Source of the DNA: Ursus arctos
Taxonomy: Eukaryota; Chordata; Mammalia; Carnivora; Ursidae
Length of the DNA: 64,000 nt
Reading direction: 5' to 3'
NCBI RefSeq assembly: GCF_023065955.2
Contig: NW_026622763.1
Coordinates: forward strand, 82,255,299 to 82,319,298
This document shows, piece by piece, positions 48,276-57,830 of this stretch. A program made the translations under genes and the position numbers. Under the pieces are notes generated by a model, which did not search any database, was not told the origin of the DNA, and saw only the letters and a program-made list of their open reading frames with translations. The first letter of the stretch is position 1. The number at the start of each line of letters is the position of its first letter.

Positions 48276-49103
48276 TTTCAACAGAAACCAGCTGGATGGT
48301 TATGGTAAACTGTCACTGTGCCAACCGACGTTTTGAAAAGTTGTAATGTTTATTTGTGGGAATTTGAGTTTGTTGTGCTGCTGCCTTTTTTTTTTTTTTC
48401 CTCCTACTGCTGCTGCTTCTTAAATGTAAATTGTGTTCTGTGAATCCTTGAACATGGATTTATAATGGAGGGCAGGGGGCGGGGAGACAGAACAATTCTG
48501 AAAAAAAACCTTTAAGATTAAATAAGTAGTAAAGACGAAGAGTTGTGAAGAACACGATTCAAGATAGGTGGGACAAAATTTGAAAATGTATGAAGAACAA
48601 AATTACGAAGTCGGTAGAAAGAGTGAGCTGTGGGGCATGGAAACCACGGAGAAGAAACAGAAACATGGGCAGTGGTGTGGTGGGCCGGGAGAGTCCGATG
48701 GTAAGACTTGGCTTAGAACAGACCCATTTGATTTCCTGGAAAGAAAAGGTGGTGAGGTAAGACGGGGTTTATCTTATTTTCCAGGCCAGGACCCTGAGAG
48801 GGTGAGGCAGGTGGCCACAACATCAGAGAGGAACAGGGTCCGTTTCAAAGCTGGAGTCTGGTAGCTCCTCAAAGGGATCTGGGATCTGGGCTGGTTTGCA
48901 GAATTCCCCAGCCTGGTGGGACATAGAGTGCAGGTGTTCTGGAATGCTTCACAGAGCCCAAAGGATACAGAAGGTGAACTCTATTTGTGAGCTTTACAAA
49001 TAGTTCCCAACTCCCACCTTTGAAACCTACGTAAACTGGGAGTAGGAGGGCTCCGGCAGAAAGACAAACATCGCTTGGAAGATACTGCTCAAAGCAGCCT
49101 CAA
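48276..49103. other. Intergenic, no gene recognised
   Basis: An open frame at 48568-48864 plus (98 residues, charged) has no known domain. A T-run sits at 48386-48400. Confidence 0.35.
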
Positions 49104-49324
49104 GGGGCGCCTGTGGCTCGCTTGGTTAAGCACCTGCCTTCAGCTCAGGTCATGATCCCAGGGTTCTGGGATTGAACCCCACGTCAGGCTCTCCGCTCAG
49201 CGGGAAACCTGCTTCTCCCCTCTCCCTCTGCCTGCAGCTCCCTCTGCCTGCAGCTCCCCCCTGCTTATGCTTTTTCTCTCTCTGGCAAATAAATAAGTAA
49301 AAATCTTAAAAAAAAAAAAAAAAA
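49104..49324 (+). repeat. SINEC, sense, with a duplicated CT-rich unit
   Basis: Head ggggcgcctgtggctcgctt. The unit 'tctgcctgcagctccc' occurs twice in tandem. Target duplication aaagcagcctcaag on both sides. Confidence 0.95.
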
Positions 49325-50258
49325 GCAGCCTCAAGATGCATAGCTTGGGCGTTACGGTAAAGAGCCAAGGCTGCGACTTTCAAATGCAAGGATGGGCAGG
49401 AGGGGAGCCACGCTGCGCGCTGTCCGTTGTCTCTGCACACACCGAGATGAATCTGGGAGAGTTTAAGACCGATGGGACGAGGCTGTCCTTGTACATCTGC
49501 AGACACTGAGAGAGGGTCAGAGAAACACAGCAAGTCAGCCAACAAGATCTGAAATAGCTCTCCTGCCCCCCCCCATGAGATAATCAGACTTCTGTAAACA
49601 ATGATTCATACACAATGGTAAGAAAAAAAATGCAAAGGATATAAAAACGAGTTGGTTGAGAACTCATAAGGAGATAGGGGTTGAGCCTGAAGGTGACGTG
49701 GAGGAAATGTTTGAAGAAGGATTCGGAATGTATCTTACTTGTGGACTCGAAGTTTTATAAATTGGATCCGTCTCATGTTGCAAGATGGAGGAAGAAGACA
49801 GGGGCTCTGCTAAAAGTCACCATGCAAACGCTGGATTCTCCACCTGAAAGGGCGACATCCGCTCGGGTGAGCACAGATCCGCGGTCATGCTTTTCTTCGG
49901 CTGCTCTTATGAAATACTTACAGTGTGTCACGAAGCTCTCAAGCCCTGCTCTTTAAATAAGACTTATATTGGTTTAATAAGCATTTTGGCTAATAGTAAG
50001 TTTGCCTCACATACACTGCCTAGCAGAGTATATTTAAAAGGTACAAAATAATCTCTTAATACATGTGATTTTGGAAAAAGCTTTTAAACCATACTTGTCT
50101 TTTTTCTGGTGAGCACTGGGTGGAGCTCTTATCTAAATTAAGTAAAAGCACTGTCGGAAAAGAGAAAGAAGCTACTTTCAAAGAGTTTGGAATTTTTAGT
50201 TATTTAGCTCTGTGTGGTGCAAAAGACCTCCAACTTTTCACTAAAAACAAGTAAATAG
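49325..50258. other. Intergenic, no gene recognised
   Basis: An open frame at 49681-49956 plus (91 residues) has no recognisable motif. Confidence 0.35.
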
Positions 50259-50259
50259 A

Positions 50260-50400
50260 GGGGCACCTGGCTGGCTCAGTTTCTAGAGCATGTGACTTTT
50301 GATTTCAGCGTTCTGGGATTGAAGCGTTCAAGCCTCACACTGGGTATAAAACTTAGTAAAAAAAGAAAAATTAAAAATGGGTCTTCCTTAAAAAGAAAAG
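50260..50400 (+). repeat. Short tRNA-like SINE, sense
   Basis: ggggcacctggctggctcag, agcatgtgacttttgatttc, then a long A/G-rich tail. Confidence 0.75.
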
Positions 50401-51055
50401 GTAAACAAAATTTTAAAAAAGAAAGAAAAGAAAAAGAAGAATTATTACAGGAACCATAACAGTAAGAACGATGTGAGAACAATGGCACAGAGAGAGGATT
50501 TGTGAATGGAAACTTTGTTGGTAATAAATTCAGCTGACAATTTAGGCATAGCTAGGTTCTAAAGATTTCTTCATATTCTAAAAACTTTGTTCCTAAGCAA
50601 GATAAGTATCTCTTTGAGCCTCAGGTGATTTCAGCTGCCCTAATCAACAACAACAAAAAATTGGGAAAAGGCATTGCCCCAGGCCACTGGGTCTGTCTGT
50701 GGCTTTCCCTGCAGGGCCTGTCTACTTAGTGGCGCTCCCCCCCCCCCCCCACACACACACCACGCCCCACACCTTCCCTGCGGTGCCTGATTCTGCCACC
50801 AGGGTAGGGGGCCTGTCCCTGTCCCTAGGAAGGACTCTCATACTCAGATAGTTGTTCTGCCTGTGCCTTGGTTCGATCTGAAGGGATGTTCGGAGCCCCA
50901 TCTTGACCCTAGATTCAAACCCTGTTTTCCAATCAAGCTTCATCCTTGTTAAAATACTAGGCATATTTGGATATCTAGAATAGATAAGTCAAATATGTAA
51001 GTTGATAAATTTTCAATCAGAAGAGAAAAGTTACTTGAAAATTACATAATTAATT
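50401..51055. other. Intergenic, C-run at 50737-50751, no gene recognised
   Basis: The C-run is followed by a short (CA)n at 50751-50762. Otherwise unique-looking. Confidence 0.4.
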
Positions 51056-51059
51056 CAGA

Positions 51060-51510
51060 ACCTTTGGGAATGTGGCCCAGGCATTAGCATTTTTAAAAGC
51101 TCTGTAGGTGATTCTAGAATACAGCCAGACATGAGAAGTGGTGATCTGTACTGCACGGGATTTAGGGGATCCCGGCTTCTCAAGTCCACAGGTACAGAAA
51201 GATCATCTGGAGATGTTGTTAAAATGCAGATTCTGATTCAGCGTGGCTGGGGTGAGGTCTGAGACTCTGTATTTTTAGCGAGCTCCCAGCGCATTCCTCT
51301 GCTGCTGGTCGGCAGACCACGCTTTGGGAAGAAAGGCTTTCGCCTGGTGTTTCCCAAATGTTCAGTGTCATAATCCTTGTCGGGGGACCTTGTGAACCCG
51401 TACACATGCACAGGGAACTCCCTGGAGATCTGTGGTTCACCAGGTCTGGGCATCTGTGTGCTGGAAGTGTCTAGGTGGTTCTCATGGGCTGCGTGCTGGA
51501 GAAAGACTAC
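51060..51510 (+). repeat. MER3/MER5-like hAT relics (at least two pieces)
   Basis: Pieces at 51075-51160 (gcattagcatttttaaaagctc, taggtgattctagaatacag) and 51190-51345 (agatcatctggagatgttgt, cagattctgattcagcgtgg, accacgctttggga) follow the order of MER3-type elements, with further related text to 51510. Confidence 0.5.
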
Positions 51511-51658
51511 CCTCACTTAATTGGGGTAAGGCCTTCGTCACTCTCACTTAAGTTTCAAAGTCCTGAATCTCTTTCTTAATAATTCTTAATTTCGGTTAAT
51601 AAGCACCACGGCATTTCTAAAATATTCATTACAGTTTTTCAAATTTTCTTTTCTTTTC

Positions 51659-51837
51659 TTTTTTTAAGATTTTATTTATTTATTTGAGAGAAAGCCCACG
51701 CCTGAGCAGGGGGAGGCGCAGAGGGAGAAGCAGACTCCCCGCTGAGCCGGGAACCTGAGGCAGGCTCCCTCCCAGGACTCCAGGATCAGGACCTGAGCCC
51801 AAGGCAGAAGCTTAAGGACTGAGCCACCCAGGCACCA
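51659..51837 (-). repeat. SINEC, antisense
   Basis: Ends aaggactgagccacccaggcacc. Flanks caaattttctttt on both sides. Confidence 0.9.
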
Positions 51838-51862
51838 CCCCAAATTTTCTTTTTTCTTTCAG

Positions 51863-51969
51863 CTTTTTTTTTTTTTTGTTTTAAGTTATCTCTACTCCCA
51901 ATGGGCTCAAACGCACATCCCTGAGATCGAGAGTCGCATGCTCCTCTGACTGAGTCAGCTAGGAGCCCC
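51863..51969 (-). repeat. Short tRNA-like SINE, antisense
   Basis: tttaagttatctctactccc, cctgagatcgagagtcgcat, gactgagtcagctaggagcccc. Confidence 0.8.
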
Positions 51970-52179
51970 ACAAATTTTCTTGATGAACTGGTAGATCGTG
52001 CTCTCTAATGTAATGGCCAGAAAGTCAAAAGTGATATGAAACAACAATTAGAGTCCACTTTTCTAATTATCTTGGCATTGTTTCTGCTGACTTCCGTGTT
52101 TCCAGATTTATCTGCTTTCAATAATTAGCTAAAAAGTCATTACCATTTATTAAAAAAAACCTTTAAACATTTAAAAATG

Positions 52180-52325
52180 TATTATTATTATTATTATTAT
52201 ATTTTCAGTAATCTCCACGCTCAGTGTGGAGCCCAACGCAGGGCTTGAACTCACGACCCTGAGATCAAGGCCTGAGCTGAGATCCAGAGTCAGACACTTA
52301 ACTGACTAAGCCACTCAGGTGCCCC
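52180..52325 (-). repeat. SINEC-related SINE, antisense, with (ATT)n tail
   Basis: An (ATT)n run at 52180-52200, then gggcttgaactcacgaccct and aactgactaagccactcaggtgcccc. Confidence 0.85.
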
Positions 52326-52477
52326 ATAAAAAAACAACAAAACAAAACAAAACAAAATCCCTCTTTTATTTTTTAAATTAAATTGTTTTAAATGAAAGAG
52401 AAAACTTTTATTGTGTTAAGTCACCGAACTTTAGCATTATTTGTTAGCCCTCCCTCCCATACATTCATTTTATTTTA

Positions 52478-52643
52478 TTTTTTAAAGATTTATTTATTTA
52501 TTCTAGACAAAGAGTTCGTGTAGGCAGGAGCAAACACCACAGTGATCGCAGAGCCTGATGCAGGGCTCGATCTCATGACCCTGAGATCACGACCTGACCT
52601 GAAACCAAGAGCTGGTCGCTTAACCAATTGCACCACGCGCCCC
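52478..52643 (-). repeat. SINEC, antisense
   Basis: Ends accaattgcaccacgcgcccc. Flanks catacattcatttta and cacacattcatttta. Confidence 0.9.
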
Positions 52644-52649
52644 TCACAC

Positions 52650-53932
52650 ATTCATTTTAAAGCTGGGGTGTCCAAGGCCTCTCCAACACACACTCCCTGA
52701 GAATCCTATCCCAATTTATGACTTTGAATACCATCTACCCTCCGAGGACTTGCAAGCATTGATCTCCAGCCCATGCCTCTCTCCTGAGCTCCAGGCTGGT
52801 TGCCTGGTTAACCAGTAAGCAGTTGTCTGGTTAACAACTCCACCTGGATGTTCCTAGACATCTCAAACCCCTCTTGTCCAGAACGGGACACCTGGTTTTC
52901 CTCCCCAGACGTGCTCCCCCTGCAGTTTTCCCTGTTCAGGTTGCAGACAATATCATCCTTCTAGTGGCACAGACCAACCCTCTCCGTCACACCCACATTG
53001 AATCCAATAGGAGTTTTTGTGTTCACAATGTCTTCCAAAAGCAGCCACTTCCCACCTCGGTAAATGCCACCTGCCCTAAGCCAGTGACCTCTTTTTTCTG
53101 AAGGCTGCAGCACCTGCTAGCTAGCTGGTCTCTGTTTCCTTCTTCACCTCCTCCTCTTTTTAAAGTTTCTTTAAACAATTTCAGCAGTTATTAGTAACAC
53201 AAACAACCGTATCACAAAATATTCTATATTCTGATTTTGGTTTTAGAGAAAAAAATAGTTTTTTAAAAGAAAGCTGGAAGTGTTTAGGCAAAGTTACTAC
53301 GAGGTTGCGGGTGTGTGTGTCAGACTAGCCACAGCCTCTTAGAGGAGAAGGGGGTCACACGGCTTGTGGAGAAAGCAGCGTTCTCGGCTGCTACAGCTCG
53401 CCCCGCACCGTTCTGAACAGTGACTCTTGCCGGCAGGTGAAGGGAATCCAAAGGTCTGGGAGCTTTGTGTCCTCCTTCCCCCAGTGACCAATGACAGAGG
53501 GGACTGGTGTGGAAATACCACCCCCCACCCTCTCCCCCACCCCCATCCTTTGCCTCCAGGCAGGAGACACTAGAAAGGGTGATTCAGGCTCCAGGTCTCT
53601 CCACAGAATCAGGCTGAGCTGGTTTCCTGCCCTTCTCAATTTCGCTTCCCCACTCCCTCACCTTTCCTCCTGGGAGCACTTCTCTCATAAATCCCCTCCT
53701 CCTGAATCTTTGGTCCATGATCTGGGTCTGGAGGAGCTTGACCTAAGACTCTAGCCTGGCTAACACAAGATCATTTGAACTTCAAACCCAAGCAGTCAGC
53801 TCGAACTCCAGGCAGGTTTGAAACTTCTACTCCCTCATTATGCTGCCTGTCATGTGGGTGTGATGATTCTGTTTCAGTGTCTTGTTCCTAGCATTCCACT
53901 GAAAAGATACCAGAAGACTTTGGAGCAGTGCC
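52650..53932. other. Intergenic, no gene recognised
   Basis: Opposing open frames at 53339-53754 without motifs. 53515-53545 is C-rich. No coding support. Confidence 0.4.
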
Positions 53933-54129
53933 TTTTTTTTTTTTTTTTAAGATTTTATTTATTTAATTGGGAGAGAGAGAGAGCACAAGCGGAGGGAGGG
54001 ACAGAGGCAGAGGAAGAAGCAGACTCCCTGCTGAGCAGGGAGCCCGACGCCAGGCTCGATTCCAGGACCCCAAGATCATGACCTGAGCTGAAGGCAGACA
54101 CCCAGCTGACTGAGCCACCCAGGTGCCCC
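53933..54129 (-). repeat. SINEC, antisense
   Basis: Ends gctgactgagccacccaggtgcccc. Target duplication ggagcagtgcctttt before and ggagcagtacctttg after. Confidence 0.95.
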
Positions 54130-54404
54130 GGAGCAGTACCTTTGATACACGTTCATAATTCGTACTGTGGTGATGGAATGTTCAAAGTCCCTTGTAGTGA
54201 TGGATGAAGCCGCAGTGGGATCATCTCAGAATACTCTAGTGGCTTGGGCTTCTTCCTCAATGCCCTACAGCACTTTCAACATACTTGCCTCTACTATGCA
54301 CAGGCAGAATCGCTTTAAAAATTCTGTTGGAAGTTCTACTTCCCCTCTAGACTGTTCTACTCATTCTTATTTTCCAGTACAGAACGCAGTGTCTAAAACG
54401 GAGG

Positions 54405-54595
54405 TGCTCAATCTTTTAGGATGTAGTTCTGTAGTGCACAAAACTGGATTTAGAACCATGGTTCTCACATGTCATTTGCATAAGAAGCCGCTGAGGGCGG
54501 GGTCTGGAGTCTACATCTTAACAAGCGTCCCAAGTGATTCTGATGCAGGTGATTCTCCTCCATTATTGATACTTTGAAAAACACTAGTTTATAAG
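54405..54595 (-). repeat. MER3/MER5-like hAT relic
   Basis: aaccatggttctcacatgtc, gcggggtctggagtctacat, caagtgattctgatgcaggt, gatactttgaaaaacact. Confidence 0.5.
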
Positions 54596-54609
54596 CTCCA
54601 AATACTCCA

Positions 54610-54890
54610 TAATAACCAAGGAACATAAATGATTATTATATAGCATCTACTTTGTGCCTGGAACCATTGTCAGAAAATTAAATATTTAAAAATAAAAACT
54701 CATGTAATCCACAACATAGTGTTATGAGATGAAGAGCGTTATTACCCCAATTTTTACAAATTAGAAAACCAAGGCAAAACAGAAATGCTAAGGAACTCGT
54801 CCCATCACCTGTTGCCGCTAAGGATTTGGACCAGGCATTCGGGTTCCAGAGACTGTGCTCTTAACTGCTACCCCATATCACCCTTTTCAC
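54610..54890 (-). repeat. MIR, antisense
   Basis: ctactttgtgcctggaacca, catagtgttatgagatgaag, ttattaccccaatttttaca, gggttccagagactgtgctc. Lies just past the crystallin poly(A) signal. Confidence 0.8.
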
Positions 54891-55002
54891 TGATATGTGT
54901 AAGCAGATCCACGTTATTCCCAGCTTGCTTTCTGCTGAGTCCTTCCAAGGAGACTGAAAGGAAAAGAGGACCACATGACTGCATGAAACACACAGGAAAT
55001 AT

Positions 55003-55008
55003 TTTATT
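55003..55008 (-). terminator. Polyadenylation signal AATAAA of gamma-crystallin
   Basis: The minus strand reads CTAATAAAATATTTCC, with AATAAA 38 bases after the TGA. Cleavage is expected around 54980-54993, giving a very short 3' UTR as is normal for gamma-crystallins. Confidence 0.85.
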
Positions 55009-55045
55009 AGCTTCCAGATGGAGAAGAGGGTAGAGTAAAAATATT

Positions 55046-55318
55046 TCAATAGTAATCCACGGCTCTCCTCAATGAGCCCACTCGGGCACTCGTGGCCCCC
55101 CAGTCGTGGTAGCGCCTGTAGTCCCCCGGTCTCAGTAGGTACTGTCGCCCCCGGTAGTTGGGCATCTCGTAGAGGACCCAGCAGCCCTCCAGCACGTGGA
55201 AGGAGTGGATCTCACTGAAGTGGAAGCGGTCATGGAGCGAGGAGCAGTCCTCAGTGATCTCTACCATCTGGCCCCTGTAGTCCTCTCGCTCATAGATCCT
55301 GATTCTGTGGGAGCTGGT
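55046..55318 (-). CDS. CRYGD: Gamma-crystallin exon 3 (C-terminal domain)
   Basis: The acceptor is gctgaacccacag|ACCAGCTCCCAC, in phase 0. The exon encodes [12 protein letters not shown] and both C-terminal Greek keys and ends [10 protein letters not shown] then TGA. The open frame continues a few codons upstream of the acceptor, but that part is intron. Terminal Tyr-Tyr differs from human CRYGD (Phe-Ser), while the rest of the C-terminal core is typical. Confidence 0.95.
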   Translation of the reverse strand, partial: TSSHRIRIYEREDYRGQMVEITEDCSSLHDRFHFSEIHSFHVLEGCWVLYEMPNYRGRQYLLRPGDYRRYHDWGATSARVGSLRRAVDYY

Positions 55319-57666
55319 CTGTGGGTTCAGCAATCAGCAGATGAGAAAAGTCAGAAAACCTAGCCCTTTGCAACTAGTCACACATCCCACAGGGGGAATG
55401 GGCATCTCTCTATCTTTTCTATATCAAAGGTGACCAAATTAAAGGAGACTACCAATACCAGGGCTGCTCTGTACAGTTGGATAGGTTGTATACTGCAAAA
55501 CTCAAAAAAACCCCACCATTCACATAGACCATGAAAGGGATGAATTTGTGAATGGTGCTCCCTAGGGTTTTTTGGGGGGGGCACAACCTTTATGAAGCGT
55601 ACACACTGGATCCATTTCATACCATTCTTTTTTTTTTTTTTTTAAAGATTTTATTTATTTATTCGACAGAGATAGAGACAACCAGTGAGAGAGGGAACAC
55701 AGCAGGGGAGTGGGAGAGAAAGAAGCAGGCTCCCAGCGGAGGAGCCTGATGTGGGACTCGATCCCAGAACGCCAGGATCACGCCCTGAGCTGAAGGCAGA
55801 CGCCTAACCGCTGTGCCACCCAGGCGCCCCCATTTCATACCATTCTTAAGTAACAATTTGTATATAATTGTTTTGTTCTATCCTTCATAGACCTTTGGTG
55901 GTCTGGGGTTCTCCTTGAATGATATAAAAATAATTAGATATCAAAATAAAAATACAAACATATCCCTAGCAAAAGGCATTATTTTGAATCTTCATAGCAT
56001 TAGAAGAGGTGAGGGAGAAAGGAAGTCAAATTGCTTTCCCCAAAGCAAGGCACAGATGGGCTGTGGCATTTCAGCCCAGGTAGTCCCTTAGTCTCTTCTT
56101 TTCTGCTTTCAGCCCTGCTACTCTAAGATCCTGAAAAGCAAGAGCCATCACAAAGATGAGATCCCGGTTCTCAGCTCTAACATATCCTCCTGCAAAAGAG
56201 TTTTAGGTCATTAATAAAACCAGAAGCTCAAGATCATGAGGGAGGCCTGCACAGGACCAAGGGAGTATAAAACCTTTAGAAAAATGGAAAGTTAGGCTGT
56301 TTGTCCTGAGCAAATGCTGTCTGTCCTTCCTTGAGCTCTCGCTCTTCTTTTATCTGCCTTCCCAGAAGGCCCCGACGGTCTCAATGTCTTCCTTCTCCCA
56401 CCACTGAACGCTCTTCAGGAGAAGTTCTCACAGGCTACCATCCTGCGTACCAACGATGGCTAATCAGGCATCCCCCGTGGTTGGGAAGGACCCACATGCG
56501 CATCATCTAATCTGGTCTTCACAGCAACCCGCAACATGTGGGGCAACCATTCTAGCCTTTTCTTCTTCTTTTTGCAAGAAGCTAAGCTGGAGCGTTCAGT
56601 CTGTAATTAGGAAAGTCTGGACGGGAAAGGAGAAGCCCGGATTTTCAGGCTCCTCCTGCCCGTCGGGGTCCATCAAGGCATTACACCCGCTGGGGGGGAG
56701 GTGTTCACACTTTGCAAAAGTGATACGTTTTCCACAGGACTGTGTCAGAGTCAGATTAGAGAATCCCCAGCGGTGGGATTTCAGGCTGCTGGGCTTGATT
56801 TGGGGAACAGTGGGTTTTGCAGGAGCTGCCGGAATCCCATCGTCTGCTACTTGTCTTGACTGAACAAAAAGCGGGACTTGATGTTCTTAATAAGAATCGT
56901 TCATGCTTAGGGGAAGGGGTGGCTCGCCCTGTACTCTCCTTTCATCCTTATTCCAACCCTACGAATTAGCTACTTTTATTGGCCCCAGTTTACAGATGGA
57001 GAGAGAGAGAGAAGTGGCGGGAGGAACTAGCCCAGGCCCGGACGATCCGGTATCAACCCGCTGCTCGCTCCTCACCTGTCGCCCGGACACTTCGAACTAC
57101 TGCACTGCTTTTTCCCTGTAGCGGGAGTTTAATTGTAGCGAAGCACAATAAACCTTTAAATTAAAAGCATTGCACCCATTTTCCGTGGAGGACAACCTTA
57201 GAGATACGCGCAAGGAGAGGAGACCATAGAGCCAGCAGCACGGGGCTGCCATCCGCGCTCTGCGCGCCCCATCTGGAGGCCGACGAGGCGGGAGGGCCCC
57301 GCGGGCCCGGGTGCAGGACTCACGTGCGGGATGAGGCGGCAGGAGCGGACCGCGTCGCTGAGGCCCAGCCACTGCTGGTAGTCGGGGTAGTCCCCGCGCC
57401 GCAGGAAGTACTGGCAGCCCGCGTAGTTGGGCTGCTCATACACCATCCAGCAGCCGCTGTCCACGCGGATGGAGTTGCAGCGGCTGAGGTAGGGCTGCAG
57501 GTTCGGGTGGTCGCCGCTGCACTCGTAGTGGCGGCCCTGGAAGCCCCGCTCCTCGTAGAAGGTGATCTGCAAGGCAAGGGAGGGAGAGGCTCAGAGGCCT
57601 GGCCCCGGGCCCCAGCGTGCGGGGACCCCTCTGGGCCTGGGGCCGCGCTGGGCTCACCTTCCCCAT
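55046..57666 (-). CDS. CRYGD: Gamma-crystallin (probable gamma-D), three exons, intact
   Basis: Structural lens protein: a monomeric, very stable beta/gamma-crystallin packed at high concentration in lens fibre cells to give refractive index and transparency. Coding exons on the minus strand are 57658-57666 (Met-Gly-Lys), 57324-57566 (81 codons) and 55046-55318 (90 codons plus TGA), giving 174 residues, the usual length. Both introns are phase 0 with GT..AG ends. Exon 2 carries Greek-key motifs 1 and 2, and exon 3 motifs 3 and 4. In mature numbering the four domain tryptophans W42, W68, W130 and W156 are present, as are the YEQPNY and [16 protein letters not shown] stretches. Cysteines are at 18, 32, 41, 53, 78, 108 and 129. 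P23, R14, R36 and R58, sites of human CRYGD cataract mutations, have the normal residue. [11 protein letters not shown] and the GRHYECS motif favour CRYGD. C53, the [12 protein letters not shown] start of exon 3 and YHDWGA resemble E/F, and C129 resembles C. Family certain, paralogue letter about 60 percent. Confidence 0.95.
55630..55830 (-). repeat. SINEC, arctoid-type, in crystallin intron 2 (same strand as the gene)
   Basis: Ends taaccgctgtgccacccaggcgcccc. Flanked by an exact 17-base target duplication (catttcataccattctt) at 55613-55629 and 55831-55847, which points to a recent insertion. Confidence 0.95.
56925..57130 (-). repeat. MIR-like fragment in crystallin intron 2
   Basis: ttattccaaccctacgaatt, ggccccagtttacagatgga, then a GA run. 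The antisense MIR order is present but degraded. Confidence 0.6.
57319..57323 (-). other. Intron 2 splice donor of gamma-crystallin
   Basis: The minus strand reads CCGCAC|gtgag, a consensus donor. Intron 2 runs from 57323 down to 55319 (about 2.0 kb). It holds one SINE on the minus strand (55630-55830) and a MIR-like fragment (56925-57130). Intron 1 is only 91 bases (57567-57657), typical of the family. Confidence 0.85.
57324..57566 (-). CDS. CRYGD: Gamma-crystallin exon 2 (N-terminal domain)
   Basis: The acceptor is cccttgccttgcag before ATCACCTTCTAC, and the donor is CCGCAC|gtgagtcc. The 243-base exon encodes residues 3-83 of the mature protein and both N-terminal Greek keys, ending in the linker VRSCRLIPH. 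It is strongly GC-rich with many CpGs and G/C-ending codons, unlike its surroundings, which leaves shadow open frames on both strands. Residue 69 is Leu after W68 where most paralogues have Met. Confidence 0.95.
57658..57666 (-). CDS. CRYGD: Gamma-crystallin coding exon 1 (Met-Gly-Lys)
   Basis: On the minus strand the sequence reads ccaccagccATGGGGAAG followed directly by gtgagccc. The nine-base first coding exon ending in a GT donor is diagnostic of mammalian gamma-crystallins and too short for ORF finding. The start codon has a C-rich leader rather than an ideal Kozak context, but MGK followed by ITFYE from exon 2 is the conserved family N-terminus, which fixes the start. Confidence 0.95.
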
Positions 57667-57709
57667 GGCTGGTGGATGGAGGTCAGTGATGGGCCTCAGG
57701 CGCGCTCGT

Positions 57710-57716
57710 CTATATA
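57710..57716 (-). promoter_or_regulatory. TATA box of gamma-crystallin
   Basis: The minus strand reads ctgctatatagacgagc, placing TATATAG 44-50 bases upstream of the ATG. A start site about 25-30 bases downstream would fall near 57683-57688, leaving a leader of roughly 20 bases, as in other gamma-crystallin genes. The start site itself is inferred. Confidence 0.85.
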
Positions 57717-57733
57717 GCAGGAGGCCTGCTGCG

Positions 57734-57762
57734 TTGGCAGGAACAACACAAAAGGGGCCCGC
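57734..57762 (-). promoter_or_regulatory. Conserved gamma-crystallin proximal promoter element
   Basis: On the minus strand this reads CCCCTTTTGTG followed by TTGTTCCTGCCAAC, 18-50 bases upstream of the TATA box. A block of this form (CCTTTTGTGNTGTTCCTGCC) is shared by mammalian gamma-crystallin promoters and supports lens-fibre expression. The CTTTTGT core matches a SOX-type site, consistent with published SOX control of the family. Factor binding here is inferred. Confidence 0.75.
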
Positions 57763-57805
57763 GGGGTGAGGAGGGGATTTTCTCTCTCTCGTTTCTATAT
57801 AATTA

Positions 57806-57830
57806 CGGCGGGGGGTGGGGTGGGGGGGTT
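57806..57830 (+). other. G-rich tract just upstream of the crystallin promoter
   Basis: cggggggtggggtgggggggt: runs of six or more, four and seven Gs separated by single Ts. It could fold as a G-quadruplex if the long runs split. It lies about 90-120 bases upstream of the TATA box and on the non-template side. Confidence 0.6.

Noticed and set aside
55378..55620. 80-codon minus open frame between crystallin exons
   Set aside because: It lies within intron 2, has no conserved content, and is removed by splicing.
57198..57572. 124-codon minus frame starting [10 protein letters not shown]
   Set aside because: It is exon 2 read through its own splice donor into intron 2. The true start is in the 9-base exon 1, and the frame after CCGCAC is intronic.
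57324..57689. 121-codon open frame on the plus strand opposite the crystallin
   Set aside because: It is antisense to GC-rich crystallin exon 2, intron 1 and exon 1. The Ala/Val-rich composition is the expected shadow of G/C-ending codons.
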